A DNA stretch of 64,000 bases from JAUILH01 sp964230215 (GTDB lineage: Bacteria > Bacteroidota > Bacteroidia > Flavobacteriales_D > JAUILH01), in the NCBI GenBank assembly GCA_964230215.1, contig CAXRGQ010000016.1, positions 186,001 through 250,000 on the forward strand, in the 5' to 3' direction. Under the pieces are notes generated by a model that did not search any database, was not told the DNA's origin, and was given only the letters and a program-made list of their open reading frames with translations. This document shows, piece after piece, positions 37,801-44,203 of this stretch. How positions within the stretch are numbered: position 1 is the first letter of the stretch; each line of letters begins with the position of its first letter. The translations under genes were made by a program, and so were the position numbers.

Positions 37801-38577
37801 TTTGACCCGACTACGTGTGGTGGTACAGATGGTACAATAACAATAAGTGGATTATCAGCAAGTACTAACTACGATATTTCATACGATGATCCTAGCGGAA
37901 CAGTAAACCTTGGTACAGTTACATCAGACGCAACGGGTGACTATGTAATAACTGGATTAAGCGCCGGTAACTATTCAAACATCCTTGTTCAACTTGGTGC
38001 TTGTAGCGGTTCGGATGCTGGTCCTTATGTATTGACAGACCCAGCGACTCCGGCCGCTCCAATTGCTGGAGTAGATGCGACATATTGTATTGGTGACCCT
38101 GTACTTGATTTAACAGCTACGGCTGGATCAGGTGGGACATTAACATGGTACTCTGACCCTACTCCATCTGGAGTGCTAGGAACAGGTGGTACATACACAC
38201 CAAGTTCAGCAACGGGAACAACTGTTTACTATGTTACTGAAACGGCAAATGGATGTGAAAGTGCTACATCAAGCGTAACTATAACGATTGAAAGTTGTGT
38301 TGTTCTAGAACTAATCATTCCAACTGGATTCACTCCTGATGGAGATGGTGTGAATGACGTTTGGGACATTCAGAACTTAAATGCTTTATATCCTAACAAT
38401 GTAGTAAGAGTGTTTAACCGATGGGGTAATATGTTATTCGAGTCTAACGGTTACCAAACGCCATGGGATGGTAGACATAACGGAAAAGATCTCCCTACAG
38501 GTTCTTACTTCTTTACAATTGATTTCGGTGATTCAAGTATGACACCTGAATCTGGATCAGTTACAATAATTAGATAA
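31825..38577 (+). CDS. Giant repeat adhesin with HYR-like and other tandem repeats and T9SS type-B C-terminal domain
   Basis: 2250 residues with a signal peptide (about 1-23, ending SNAQ). Order: a Cys-rich N-terminal region (about 24-580); two HYR-like domains (about 588-775); six tandem 80-residue repeats (780-1259) containing ACQNITVNLD, TTGDIDNGSTDNC and TVTVVD; an Ig-like region (about 1260-1340); eight tandem 91-92-residue repeats (about 1344-2077) with DPTTCGG, GxYxITGL and LTDP; another Ig-like domain; and a type-B/CHU_C tail (about 2160-2250: IPTGFTPDGDGVNDVW, FNRWGNMLFES, PWDGRHNGKDLPTGSYFF). The tail marks export by the type IX system. Expected to be a cell-surface filament. Followed at 10 bp by a PorP/SprF gene. 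Confidence 0.95.
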   Translation: MKTIIRKILLGCALLGAVQVSNAQCPNNNTLWGDITPTYDNQNSSWASITGVWGGDYYTVNVCAGATYTFTMCDNALVTYDAVMTLYNNTGGAALAFNDDHCGLLPQITWEATFTGTVRVLIDEFGCLSNFGPGMTLACYINSDCGTTAAPIGQVFGCNADVGTYTYTLNGVPFNPATEPAVLCAGNAANCVSVTSNQDWIQAPACDNNNFEVSEIMYAIYTCPPPATPDPAVDACYSGFLWSGQDYNQCGDAGIAGIIGSSNYWFIPITADDSDNGGDPNGVINFDQDGDGCYDTGTPIEIWEVNPITSGAVDVNCYNGVISFQVLGGQPEADGSNYVITNNANGTIVTGATTDGGYVILNGLNNGDAYNITIDDNVGSCPITVSGTYVACPCPTLDFTYTSPVQCDDPAQTLFADEGAMAAGEAITPCYYVQVIPSNAQAGNTIEFFENAVSLGVLNVTPNTNYSGFASYIDPTQTNTFELCDAAAGTNMQYYVIDCHSGNVITSGTWIADGSACQTVTVTPPSTNLNGTSSWAGTGITVTTNWGAAVFDPGVAGAGTHTITYTWDNGAGCSGTATNNITVQDAIPPTLTCPGNITVGNDAGNCSAVVNTPNPTLTDNCTALTLTWAMTGATTGTSPATGINNLGSQTFNVGTTTVTYTATDGANTVTCSFTVTVNDTENPVISCSGFAATFPADAGQCYFTLPGALSPVSMTDNCSAALTYAITGATTGSGAGNVPLGTQLNVGTNTITFTATDPAGNTASCTETITVIDSEAPSAACQNITVNLDASGNATITTGDIDNGSTDNCTIASMSLDVTSFDCTDLGANTVNLTVTDGAGNTDMCSATVTVVDNTAPVAACQNITVALDGTGNATITTGDIDNGSTDNCGIASMSLDVTSFDCTDVGPNTVTLTVTDAAGNSDNCTATVTIVETTPPVAACQNITVNLDAAGNATITTGDIDNGSTDNCGIASMSLDITSFDCTDVGANTVTLTVTDAAGNSDNCTATVTVVDNIAPIAACQNFTANLDATGNVTITTGDIDNGSSDNCGITSMSLDVTSFDCTDIGANTVTLTVTDAAGQTDNCTATVTVVDNLAPTVICQNITVPLDGTGNATITTGDIDNGSTDNCAIASMSLDITSFDCTDVGPNTVTLTVTDAAGNSDNCTATVTIVETTPPVAACQNITVNLDAAGNATITTGDIDNGSTDNCGIASMSLDVTSFDCTNIGANTVTLTVTDAAGNSDNCTATVTVVDPNVPTADAGLDDAICSGDTYTLGATSGGSASSGSWSTSGDGGFSSNTDPNAVYTPGPGDIAAGTVTLTWTTDLSPCSDASASMILTINETPTFTVSFGSNPSACGATDGTIIISGLNPNSTYDNLTYNDGTGTIVVGSFTTDGSGDYVITGLGAGGYSNFIVTLGPCTHTENIPIALSDPSAPTFTVAIQTHPSTCGGNDGEILISGLLPNTNYDITYDGPSGTVVIGTITTDASGNYVITGLSAGNHSNFVVDFVGCVSSDNTVLTLNDPTPEVPVAVFTSDPTSCGGTDGSITLTGLTPNTTYNFSYDDGTGTIVVGSITTDASGEYVITGLGADTYTNFSVTAANNCTGTDVNTITLVDPNAPTFTASFVSDPTTCGGADGVIEICGLTPSTLYDNLDYDDGSGTINHGSFTTDAAGCFQITGLAQDTYSNFMVTLAGCTGTDANSIVLTDPNAPTFTASFVSDPTTCGGADGVIEICGLTPSTLYDNLDYDNGSGTINHGSFTTDAAGCFQITGLSQDTYTNFIVTLAGCSGTDANSIALTDPNAPTFTASFVSDPTACGAADGVIEICGLTPSTLYDNLDYDNGSGTINHGSFTTDAAGCFQITGLSQDTYTNFIVTLTGCSGTDANSITLTDPNAPTFTASFISDPTTCGAADGVIEICGLTPSTTYDDLSYDDGSGTITVGSFTTDAAGCFQITGLVADTYSNFVVTLSSCVGTDANSITLTDPSITFTVTTFDPTTCGGTDGTITISGLSASTNYDISYDDPSGTVNLGTVTSDATGDYVITGLSAGNYSNILVQLGACSGSDAGPYVLTDPATPAAPIAGVDATYCIGDPVLDLTATAGSGGTLTWYSDPTPSGVLGTGGTYTPSSATGTTVYYVTETANGCESATSSVTITIESCVVLELIIPTGFTPDGDGVNDVWDIQNLNALYPNNVVRVFNRWGNMLFESNGYQTPWDGRHNGKDLPTGSYFFTIDFGDSSMTPESGSVTIIR
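34162..35601 (+). repeat. Six tandem 240-bp coding repeats (HYR-like)
   Basis: Copies start at 34162, 34402, 34642, 34882, 35122 and 35362, exactly 240 bp (80 residues) apart. Each protein unit begins (A/I)CQN and ends near the next P(V/I/T)(A/V). Copies 2-3 and 5-6 share unit-specific residues (LDGTGN, DVGPN, IVETTPPVA), revealing a three-unit higher-order period. Each unit has four conserved cysteines. Confidence 0.95.
35854..38055 (+). repeat. Eight tandem 273-276-bp coding repeats
   Basis: Copies start at 35854, 36130, 36403, 36679, 36955, 37231, 37507 and 37780. Units 4-7 are nearly identical as protein (DPTTCGG(A)ADGVIEICGL, FTTDAAGCFQITGL) and units 1-3 and 8 are diverged. At DNA level the near-identical units differ at many third codon positions. 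Confidence 0.95.
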
Positions 38578-38587
38578 TATTACTACG

Positions 38588-39559
38588 ATGAAAAAGATAA
38601 TATTCGCACTATTTTTTCTTGGCGCTTCTGTTGCTACAAACGCACAGCAGCAGTACCAACATAGTCAGTATCAGCAGAATCCATATCTGATGAACCCTGC
38701 TGCATCTGGTGTATACGAATACCTAGATATCAGTTTAGGGTTGCGCCAGCAGTGGGTTGGGTTTAAAAACGCACCACGCAACTTTTACATTAATGGACAC
38801 AAAGCCCTTGGTAATGGATCGAGACCTCTTTACAACCCTTCTCTAAGAGTTGGTGGTAGAGGGTCATCTCAAACTCCTGACATCAAAACTGGTAAAATGA
38901 AACATGCCATAGGTGGTTATGCATTTGCAGATGAATACGGTGCATTTAAGCACTATAACGTTATGGGTACGTACGCTATTCATATTCCAGTAGCTAAGGG
39001 TTATAACCTATCTGGTGGAGTTGGTGTTGGTTACTCACAGTATTCATTTGATCAGAATGAAGTGGATATGTTGGATGATAACGATAGCCACTATGCTCAG
39101 TTTCTTGGTAATGGTTTAAATCAAGGCTATCTTGACTTAACTGCTGGTTTATGGTTCTACTCAAATGAATTGTTTGTGGGATATAGCAGTGGCGAATTAC
39201 TAAAATCACTCGTGTATTTTGGTTCGGACCATACTAACTTCAATCTACAAATGCACCATTTCTTTACTGCTGGATATAACATTGCAGCATCACCAGAACT
39301 AACAATTACACCCTCTGTTTTGATTAAAGCTATGGCACCAGCACCGCTTTCAGTAGATGTGACCTGCACCGCTACATATGATAAATTCATTTGGTTTGGA
39401 TTAACATACAGACATAGAGATGCTATGGTTGGTATATTAGGTATAAACATCAATAACATGTTCAAATTCGGCTATTCGTACGACTTTACGATATCTAAAT
39501 TGAATAGTTTTAATAGAGGTGGTCATGAGATTGTTCTTGGACTAACTCTTGGTAAATAA
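38588..39559 (+). CDS. PorP/SprF-family type IX secretion-associated outer-membrane protein
   Basis: 323 residues with a signal peptide (about 1-19, ending TNAQ). Family hallmarks: QYQHSQYQQNPYLMNPAASG at the mature N-terminus, then GLRQQWVGFKNAPRNFYINGH, barrel-like strands, and a C-terminal HEIVLGLTLGK ending. PorP/SprF proteins are encoded next to type-B T9SS substrates and help deliver or hold them at the surface (SprF for SprB in Flavobacterium). The gene is 10 bp after the giant adhesin and overlaps only the spurious extension of the next gene. Confidence 0.95.
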   Translation: MKKIIFALFFLGASVATNAQQQYQHSQYQQNPYLMNPAASGVYEYLDISLGLRQQWVGFKNAPRNFYINGHKALGNGSRPLYNPSLRVGGRGSSQTPDIKTGKMKHAIGGYAFADEYGAFKHYNVMGTYAIHIPVAKGYNLSGGVGVGYSQYSFDQNEVDMLDDNDSHYAQFLGNGLNQGYLDLTAGLWFYSNELFVGYSSGELLKSLVYFGSDHTNFNLQMHHFFTAGYNIAASPELTITPSVLIKAMAPAPLSVDVTCTATYDKFIWFGLTYRHRDAMVGILGININNMFKFGYSYDFTISKLNSFNRGGHEIVLGLTLGK

Positions 39560-39575
39560 ACTTAAGCGCAAGGAA

Positions 39576-41141
39576 ATGCAATATAAAAATGTGTGGGCAG
39601 CACTAGCTTTGGTGTTGTCGTGTAGTTGGAATTTCGGATACTCTCAGGATAAAATTTTATTTAGAGATGCGTATCCACTTCCTGATATTATAAACTCATC
39701 TGCGGAAGAAATCCAGCCTGTGTTTGACCCAGATAGTTCGCATCTATATTTTGTTCGCGCCTTCCATGAAGAAAATTTAGGCTATAAAGAAAATGATGCA
39801 GATCAGGATATTTGGGTGGCTACGAAAGATGCAAATGGCCAATGGTCAAGCGTAAAAAACGTAAAAACTCTAAATAACAAAGAGAATAATGGAGTGTTTG
39901 GCTTAAGCTCAGACGCGAATACCATCTATCTACTCAATGCTTACTTAAAAAAGCGTAAACAACTCGAAAAAGGGGTAGCAATTGCTGATAAGAAGGGGAA
40001 AGACGATTGGGAACACAAACCTGACGCACTAAAAATTGAAAACTTTAACCTTAAAGGAGACCACTACAGCTTTCATATCTCTGAAACGGAGGATATATTA
40101 ATTATGTCTTATGAGGGTAAGAACTCTCTCGGAATGGAAGACCTATATGTATCGAAAAAAGATGATAAAGGAAATTGGCATGAGCCATTGCATTTAGGCA
40201 ACACAATCAACTCCGCAGGATACGAAATCTCACCTTTTCTTACTCCAAATGCAGATACCTTATACTTTGCAACAGATGGAAGAGACGGATTTGGAGACGC
40301 TGACATCTACTACAGCGTGCGTTTAGATGACACATGGCAAAATTGGACAGAACCGCAGAATTTAGGAACTGTTATTAACTCTGCCTCTTTTGACGCTTAT
40401 TTTATTATTCATGGTAAGGATGTATACTTCTGCAGTAATAGAGAAGGAAATAACCAGATCTATCATACACATATGTATATCCCTCCTCCTCCGCCAATTT
40501 TGTTCAACATATTAAGCTCGACGGACCCCACTACGGTTAACGGCAATGAGGGGACAATTACACTTAACAATCTAGAACCAAGTTTTAGCTACGATAAAAT
40601 AGTTTTCTTCTTGGGCAATGATTCTACTATTATCGAGGATGTTGTTACCAATTCTAAGGGTGAATATACTGTCGAAAACTTGCCAGAGGGCACATATGAC
40701 AAGTTTAGAGCCTATTTTGATGATTTCATCGCCACGTGTCCAGATGAAGCAACATTAGAAGGTCCTGAAGAAGTTGTTGAAGTAGACCCTCCTAAACAAA
40801 CAATAGAAGATATGGTGTTGTTTGACCTTAATTCTTCTTATCTAAATGGTGATGCAAAGATTAAACTTAACAAACTAATCCCAAAAATTAAGGAATTTGG
40901 GTCGTATGAGATCCTTATTGAGGCACATACTGATAAGCGTGCTTCAGATAGCTATAACAAATGGCTTTCAGAAAGACGTTTAGCTCGTGTTAAGGACTAT
41001 TTGGTATCAAAAGGACTTTCTGCTTCTTCAATTTCAGGAAAGTACTATGGCGAAGAAGATCCTATTCATGATTGTGAAGATTGTGAAGAAGACAAACACA
41101 GTGAAAACAGAAGAGCTGAGATTAAAGTAACTAAGAAATAG
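39576..41141 (+). CDS. OmpA-family protein with PD40 propeller and an adhesin-type repeat
   Basis: 521 residues from the ATG at 39576 (a TTG 9 codons earlier overlaps the PorP gene and adds KLKRKE before the signal; rejected). Signal peptide about 1-24 (NFGYSQ). PD40/WD40-like propeller about 40-300 (DPDSSHLYFVR, DTLYFATDGRDGFGDADIYYS, DVYFCSNREG). After a Pro5 linker, about 307-400 is one diverged copy of the 92-residue repeat of the giant adhesin (DPTTVNGNEGTITLNNL, SKGEYTVENLPEGTYDKF). The C-terminal OmpA_C domain (about 408-520: LFDLNSSYL, IEAHTDKRASDSYNKWLSERR, ENRRAEIKV) binds peptidoglycan. Third gene of the adhesin module. Confidence 0.9.
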   Translation: MQYKNVWAALALVLSCSWNFGYSQDKILFRDAYPLPDIINSSAEEIQPVFDPDSSHLYFVRAFHEENLGYKENDADQDIWVATKDANGQWSSVKNVKTLNNKENNGVFGLSSDANTIYLLNAYLKKRKQLEKGVAIADKKGKDDWEHKPDALKIENFNLKGDHYSFHISETEDILIMSYEGKNSLGMEDLYVSKKDDKGNWHEPLHLGNTINSAGYEISPFLTPNADTLYFATDGRDGFGDADIYYSVRLDDTWQNWTEPQNLGTVINSASFDAYFIIHGKDVYFCSNREGNNQIYHTHMYIPPPPPILFNILSSTDPTTVNGNEGTITLNNLEPSFSYDKIVFFLGNDSTIIEDVVTNSKGEYTVENLPEGTYDKFRAYFDDFIATCPDEATLEGPEEVVEVDPPKQTIEDMVLFDLNSSYLNGDAKIKLNKLIPKIKEFGSYEILIEAHTDKRASDSYNKWLSERRLARVKDYLVSKGLSASSISGKYYGEEDPIHDCEDCEEDKHSENRRAEIKVTKK

Positions 41142-41161
41142 ACATTTACTACACCAACAGT

Positions 41162-41190
41162 AAAAGGCTTGTTTTACAAGCCTTTTTTTT
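41162..41190 (+). terminator. Rho-independent terminator after the adhesin module
   Basis: Stem AAAAGGCTTG/CAAGCCTTTT, 5-base loop, continuing T run to 41190. It begins 20 bp after the OmpA-family stop codon. Confidence 0.9.
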
Positions 41191-41287
41191 ATGCAATCTT
41201 TTAGTCATTCTATGGCACAAATTTCCAAAAGCTTTATTATATTTAGCACTCGATAAAAATTTCTAAAATTTATAAACTTATCTAAGA

Positions 41288-42574
41288 ATGAGCGAAACTG
41301 CTAAATTGAGCATTAAAGGGAAGGAGTACGAGCTACCTTTAATTGAAGGAAGTGAAAATGAAGTAGCAATTGATATTGCAAAATTACGTGGGCAATCTCA
41401 GGTAATTACTATGGATCCAGGTTTTAAGAACACCGGGTCATGTAAGAGTGCTATTACTTTCCTTGATGGTGAAAATGGTATTTTAAGATATCGAGGATAT
41501 CCAATTGAGCAATTAGCAGATAACGCTACATTTATGGAAGTGGCATACCTATTAATTTACGGTGAGCTACCTAATAAAGCACAATTAGAAAAGTTTAATG
41601 ATAGTATTACGCACCATACCCTCGTTCATGAGGATATGAAGCAATTTTTAGAAGCTTACCCAAGAAATGCTCACCCAATGGGTATTCTTGCTTCAATGGT
41701 ATGCTCTTTATCTACTTTTTACCCAGAGTCTCAAGACCCAAATAGACCAGCTCAAGCTGTTGATTTAACTATTCATAGATTGTTAGCTAAGCTTCCAACT
41801 TTGGCAGCATGGTCGTATAAGCACTCAATGAGTCATCCATACGTGTATCCTCAGAACGAGTATGGATACTGTGAGAACTTCCTTAACATGATGTTCTCAA
41901 TGCCAACTGAGGAGTATGAACCAGATCCAGTAATCGTTAGTGCATTAAACAAACTATTGATTCTACATGCTGATCACGAACAAAACTGTTCTGCATCTAC
42001 TGTAAGAATTGTTGGTTCATCACAAGCAAACTTGTATGCTTCTATATCTGCAGGTGTTTCTGCTTTATGGGGCCCTCTACATGGTGGTGCTAACCAAGCG
42101 GTAATCGAAATGCTTGAAAACATTAGAAAAGATGGTGGTGACCTTGAAAAATGGGTAGCTAAAGCAAAAGATAAAGAAGATCCATTCAGATTAATGGGAT
42201 TCGGACACCGCGTTTATAAAAACTTTGACCCAAGAGCAACTATTATCAAAAAAGCATGCGATGAAGTGCTTGATAAATTAGGTATTGATGATCCAGTATT
42301 AGATATCGCTAAGAAACTTGAAAAAGTAGCCTTAGAGGATGAATATTTCGTGAATAGAGGATTGTATCCAAATGTTGATTTCTATTCAGGAATTATTTAT
42401 AGAGCACTTGGTATTCCAACCGAAATGTTCACCGTAATGTTCGCATTAGGACGTCTACCAGGTTGGATTGCACAGTGGAAAGAAATGATCGAAAATGGTG
42501 AGCCAATTGGAAGACCACGTCAGATCTACACTGGTGCAACAAAGAGAGATTATGTTTCTATCGAAAATAGATAG
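41288..42574 (+). CDS. gltA: Citrate synthase (type II, hexameric-type)
   Basis: 428 residues, close to the E. coli enzyme. It condenses oxaloacetate with acetyl-CoA at TCA-cycle entry. Catalytic residues: His265 in GPLHGGANQAV, His307 in GFGHRVYKN and Asp364 in NVDFYSG; the conserved HADHEQNCSASTVR block is intact. A monocistronic unit with its own terminator; the 146-bp upstream gap ends in A/T-rich DNA with TATATTTA as a weak -7 candidate. Confidence 0.98.
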   Translation: MSETAKLSIKGKEYELPLIEGSENEVAIDIAKLRGQSQVITMDPGFKNTGSCKSAITFLDGENGILRYRGYPIEQLADNATFMEVAYLLIYGELPNKAQLEKFNDSITHHTLVHEDMKQFLEAYPRNAHPMGILASMVCSLSTFYPESQDPNRPAQAVDLTIHRLLAKLPTLAAWSYKHSMSHPYVYPQNEYGYCENFLNMMFSMPTEEYEPDPVIVSALNKLLILHADHEQNCSASTVRIVGSSQANLYASISAGVSALWGPLHGGANQAVIEMLENIRKDGGDLEKWVAKAKDKEDPFRLMGFGHRVYKNFDPRATIIKKACDEVLDKLGIDDPVLDIAKKLEKVALEDEYFVNRGLYPNVDFYSGIIYRALGIPTEMFTVMFALGRLPGWIAQWKEMIENGEPIGRPRQIYTGATKRDYVSIENR

Positions 42575-42594
42575 ATAGACCATATACAGATAGT

Positions 42595-42627
42595 AAAAAT
42601 CCCCGTTGGAAACCAACGGGGATTTTT
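42595..42627. terminator. Bidirectional terminator between gltA and the minus-strand run
   Basis: 15-bp perfect stem AAAAATCCCCGTTGG/CCAACGGGGATTTTT with a 3-base loop. A/T tracts on both sides let it stop both convergent transcripts. Confidence 0.93.
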
Positions 42628-42651
42628 TGTTTATCGTTCCTAATTAATCAT

Positions 42652-43818
42652 TTATATCATACTAAACGCCCTATCGAACTCAGCAATAATTTCCTTCGGA
42701 TCCTCGTGACCAATATAAAAGCGAATCAAATTCCAAGGTAAATCTGTCTTCTCCGATTTCCCGTCTTTATAAAACACGCATGTTGGGAATTGCAAGCTTT
42801 CATAGCCTCCCCAAGAGCATGTTATTAAAAAGCTTGGTAGGTTATTACAAAAAGTCTCTACCTGTGCGATAGAATCTGCTTTTACTTGCATTGAAAACAA
42901 TCCTCCACTTCCCTTCATTTGCTTCTTTGCCAAATCATACTGCGGGTGTCTCCTGGAAAATGGATAGTTTAAGACCTCAACTTTTGGATGATTTTCTAAA
43001 TATCTCATCACCTCCTCAGTAATCTTGGAGACCTCATTGACACGCATTTCTAGTGTGCGTAACCCACGAATTAACAGCCAGGCATCATTTGGACTTATCG
43101 CAGCACCTATGGTCATAAATTCCTTTCTAAACATGGCATCAATCCTGGCTTGATCTGAGCATACTACCCCTGCAACAATATCACTGTGACCAGAAAGATA
43201 TTTACTAGCTGAATGAATCACAATATTTGCACCTAAATCAATTGGGTTTTGATAGATTGGAGTGCAATAGCTATTATCTATCGCGATACACATCTCCTCT
43301 CCCACAGCAGCTCGTACCGCCGCAATATCCTGTAGCTCAAATGTCACAGAATTTGGAGACTCAAGATATACCATCTTAGTATTTGCTTGAATAGCATTCT
43401 TGATATTCTGGACATCTCTTCCATCAACAAATGTGCTTTCTACACCGTATTTAGATAAATAATCATTAACAAGATTATATGTCCAACTATAGGGCTTTTG
43501 AACGCAAACTATATGATCACCAGCTTTTACTTCAGACATAATTGACGCTGCGACTGCCGCACTACCCGAGCTAAATACTAAAGCATCATCTGCATGCTCC
43601 AAAGCGGCTAGTTTTTTTCTCAAGGTTGCCACAGTCGGATTATATCCTCTTGTATAAAATGGTGCTGTGAACTCATTATCTATTCCCTTTCGCATTTCAG
43701 CCACGGTATCGAAAGCAAAGTTGCTCGTCTGAAAAATGGGAGGAGCTACTGACCCCATGTAATCTTCTCTATTCTCTCCCAAATGATTGAGAACATGTTT
43801 AATTGATCTATCCGACAT
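42652..43818 (-). CDS. Cys/Met-metabolism PLP-dependent (trans-sulfuration family) enzyme
   Basis: 388 residues. Fold-type I PLP enzyme. PLP lysine is Lys206 in HSASKYLSGH; other family marks are PIFQTSNF, YTRGYNPTVATLRKKLAALE, VFSSGSAAVAA and AIDNSYCTPIYQNP. Members include cystathionine gamma-synthase, cystathionine beta/gamma-lyases, O-acetylhomoserine sulfhydrylase and methionine gamma-lyase; which one this is cannot be settled by eye. It overlaps ytxJ by 11 bp, linking it to thiol metabolism. Cytoplasmic. Confidence 0.88.
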   Translation of the reverse strand: MSDRSIKHVLNHLGENREDYMGSVAPPIFQTSNFAFDTVAEMRKGIDNEFTAPFYTRGYNPTVATLRKKLAALEHADDALVFSSGSAAVAASIMSEVKAGDHIVCVQKPYSWTYNLVNDYLSKYGVESTFVDGRDVQNIKNAIQANTKMVYLESPNSVTFELQDIAAVRAAVGEEMCIAIDNSYCTPIYQNPIDLGANIVIHSASKYLSGHSDIVAGVVCSDQARIDAMFRKEFMTIGAAISPNDAWLLIRGLRTLEMRVNEVSKITEEVMRYLENHPKVEVLNYPFSRRHPQYDLAKKQMKGSGGLFSMQVKADSIAQVETFCNNLPSFLITCSWGGYESLQFPTCVFYKDGKSEKTDLPWNLIRFYIGHEDPKEIIAEFDRAFSMI

Positions 43819-44179
43819 ATTGATTAATGATTTTAGAGTCTATTGAATGATGGCTGGCATGATATACCACCTCCTGCATATTTAATAAAATAACTTGAGG
43901 ACTCTCATGATGCACGCCAAGTTCCCGAGCAATGGCATTTGACACATTTCTGTATCGTATCAAATCTAAGAAATGTAAATCCACCCTATCACCAAGGTCG
44001 TACCCTTTCTCAAACATTCCCAGAGCCGAACTACTGATTATACAACGCGTGCTATGCTTAAATATAAGCTGAGGTTTTGCGTTGGATTGAGCAACAATCT
44101 CTTCAATAGCTTCTTCGTTTTCAAGTGGTTTCCAGTTCAATGAATTCTCACCAGATTTACCTAGACCAAAAAATCCCAT
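43808..44179 (-). CDS. ytxJ: YtxJ-family monothiol bacilliredoxin
   Basis: 123 residues, thioredoxin-like. KHSTRCIISSSA places a single redox Cys46 in the position typical of YtxJ (bacilliredoxin C), which removes bacillithiol from proteins. A cis-Pro follows in ESPQVILL. bshA, the first bacillithiol biosynthesis gene, is about 12 kb away at 55501-56634, so the pathway context is supported within the window. It overlaps the PLP-enzyme gene by 11 bp. Confidence 0.88.
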   Translation of the reverse strand: MGFFGLGKSGENSLNWKPLENEEAIEEIVAQSNAKPQLIFKHSTRCIISSSALGMFEKGYDLGDRVDLHFLDLIRYRNVSNAIARELGVHHESPQVILLNMQEVVYHASHHSIDSKIINQYVG

Positions 44180-44203
44180 AGTTGATTATTTCATGTAAAG
44201 GTA

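Noticed and set aside
34162..38055. Regularly spaced repeats considered as a CRISPR-like array.
   Set aside because: Units are 240-276 bp, fully coding and in frame of one protein; no short repeat/spacer pattern.
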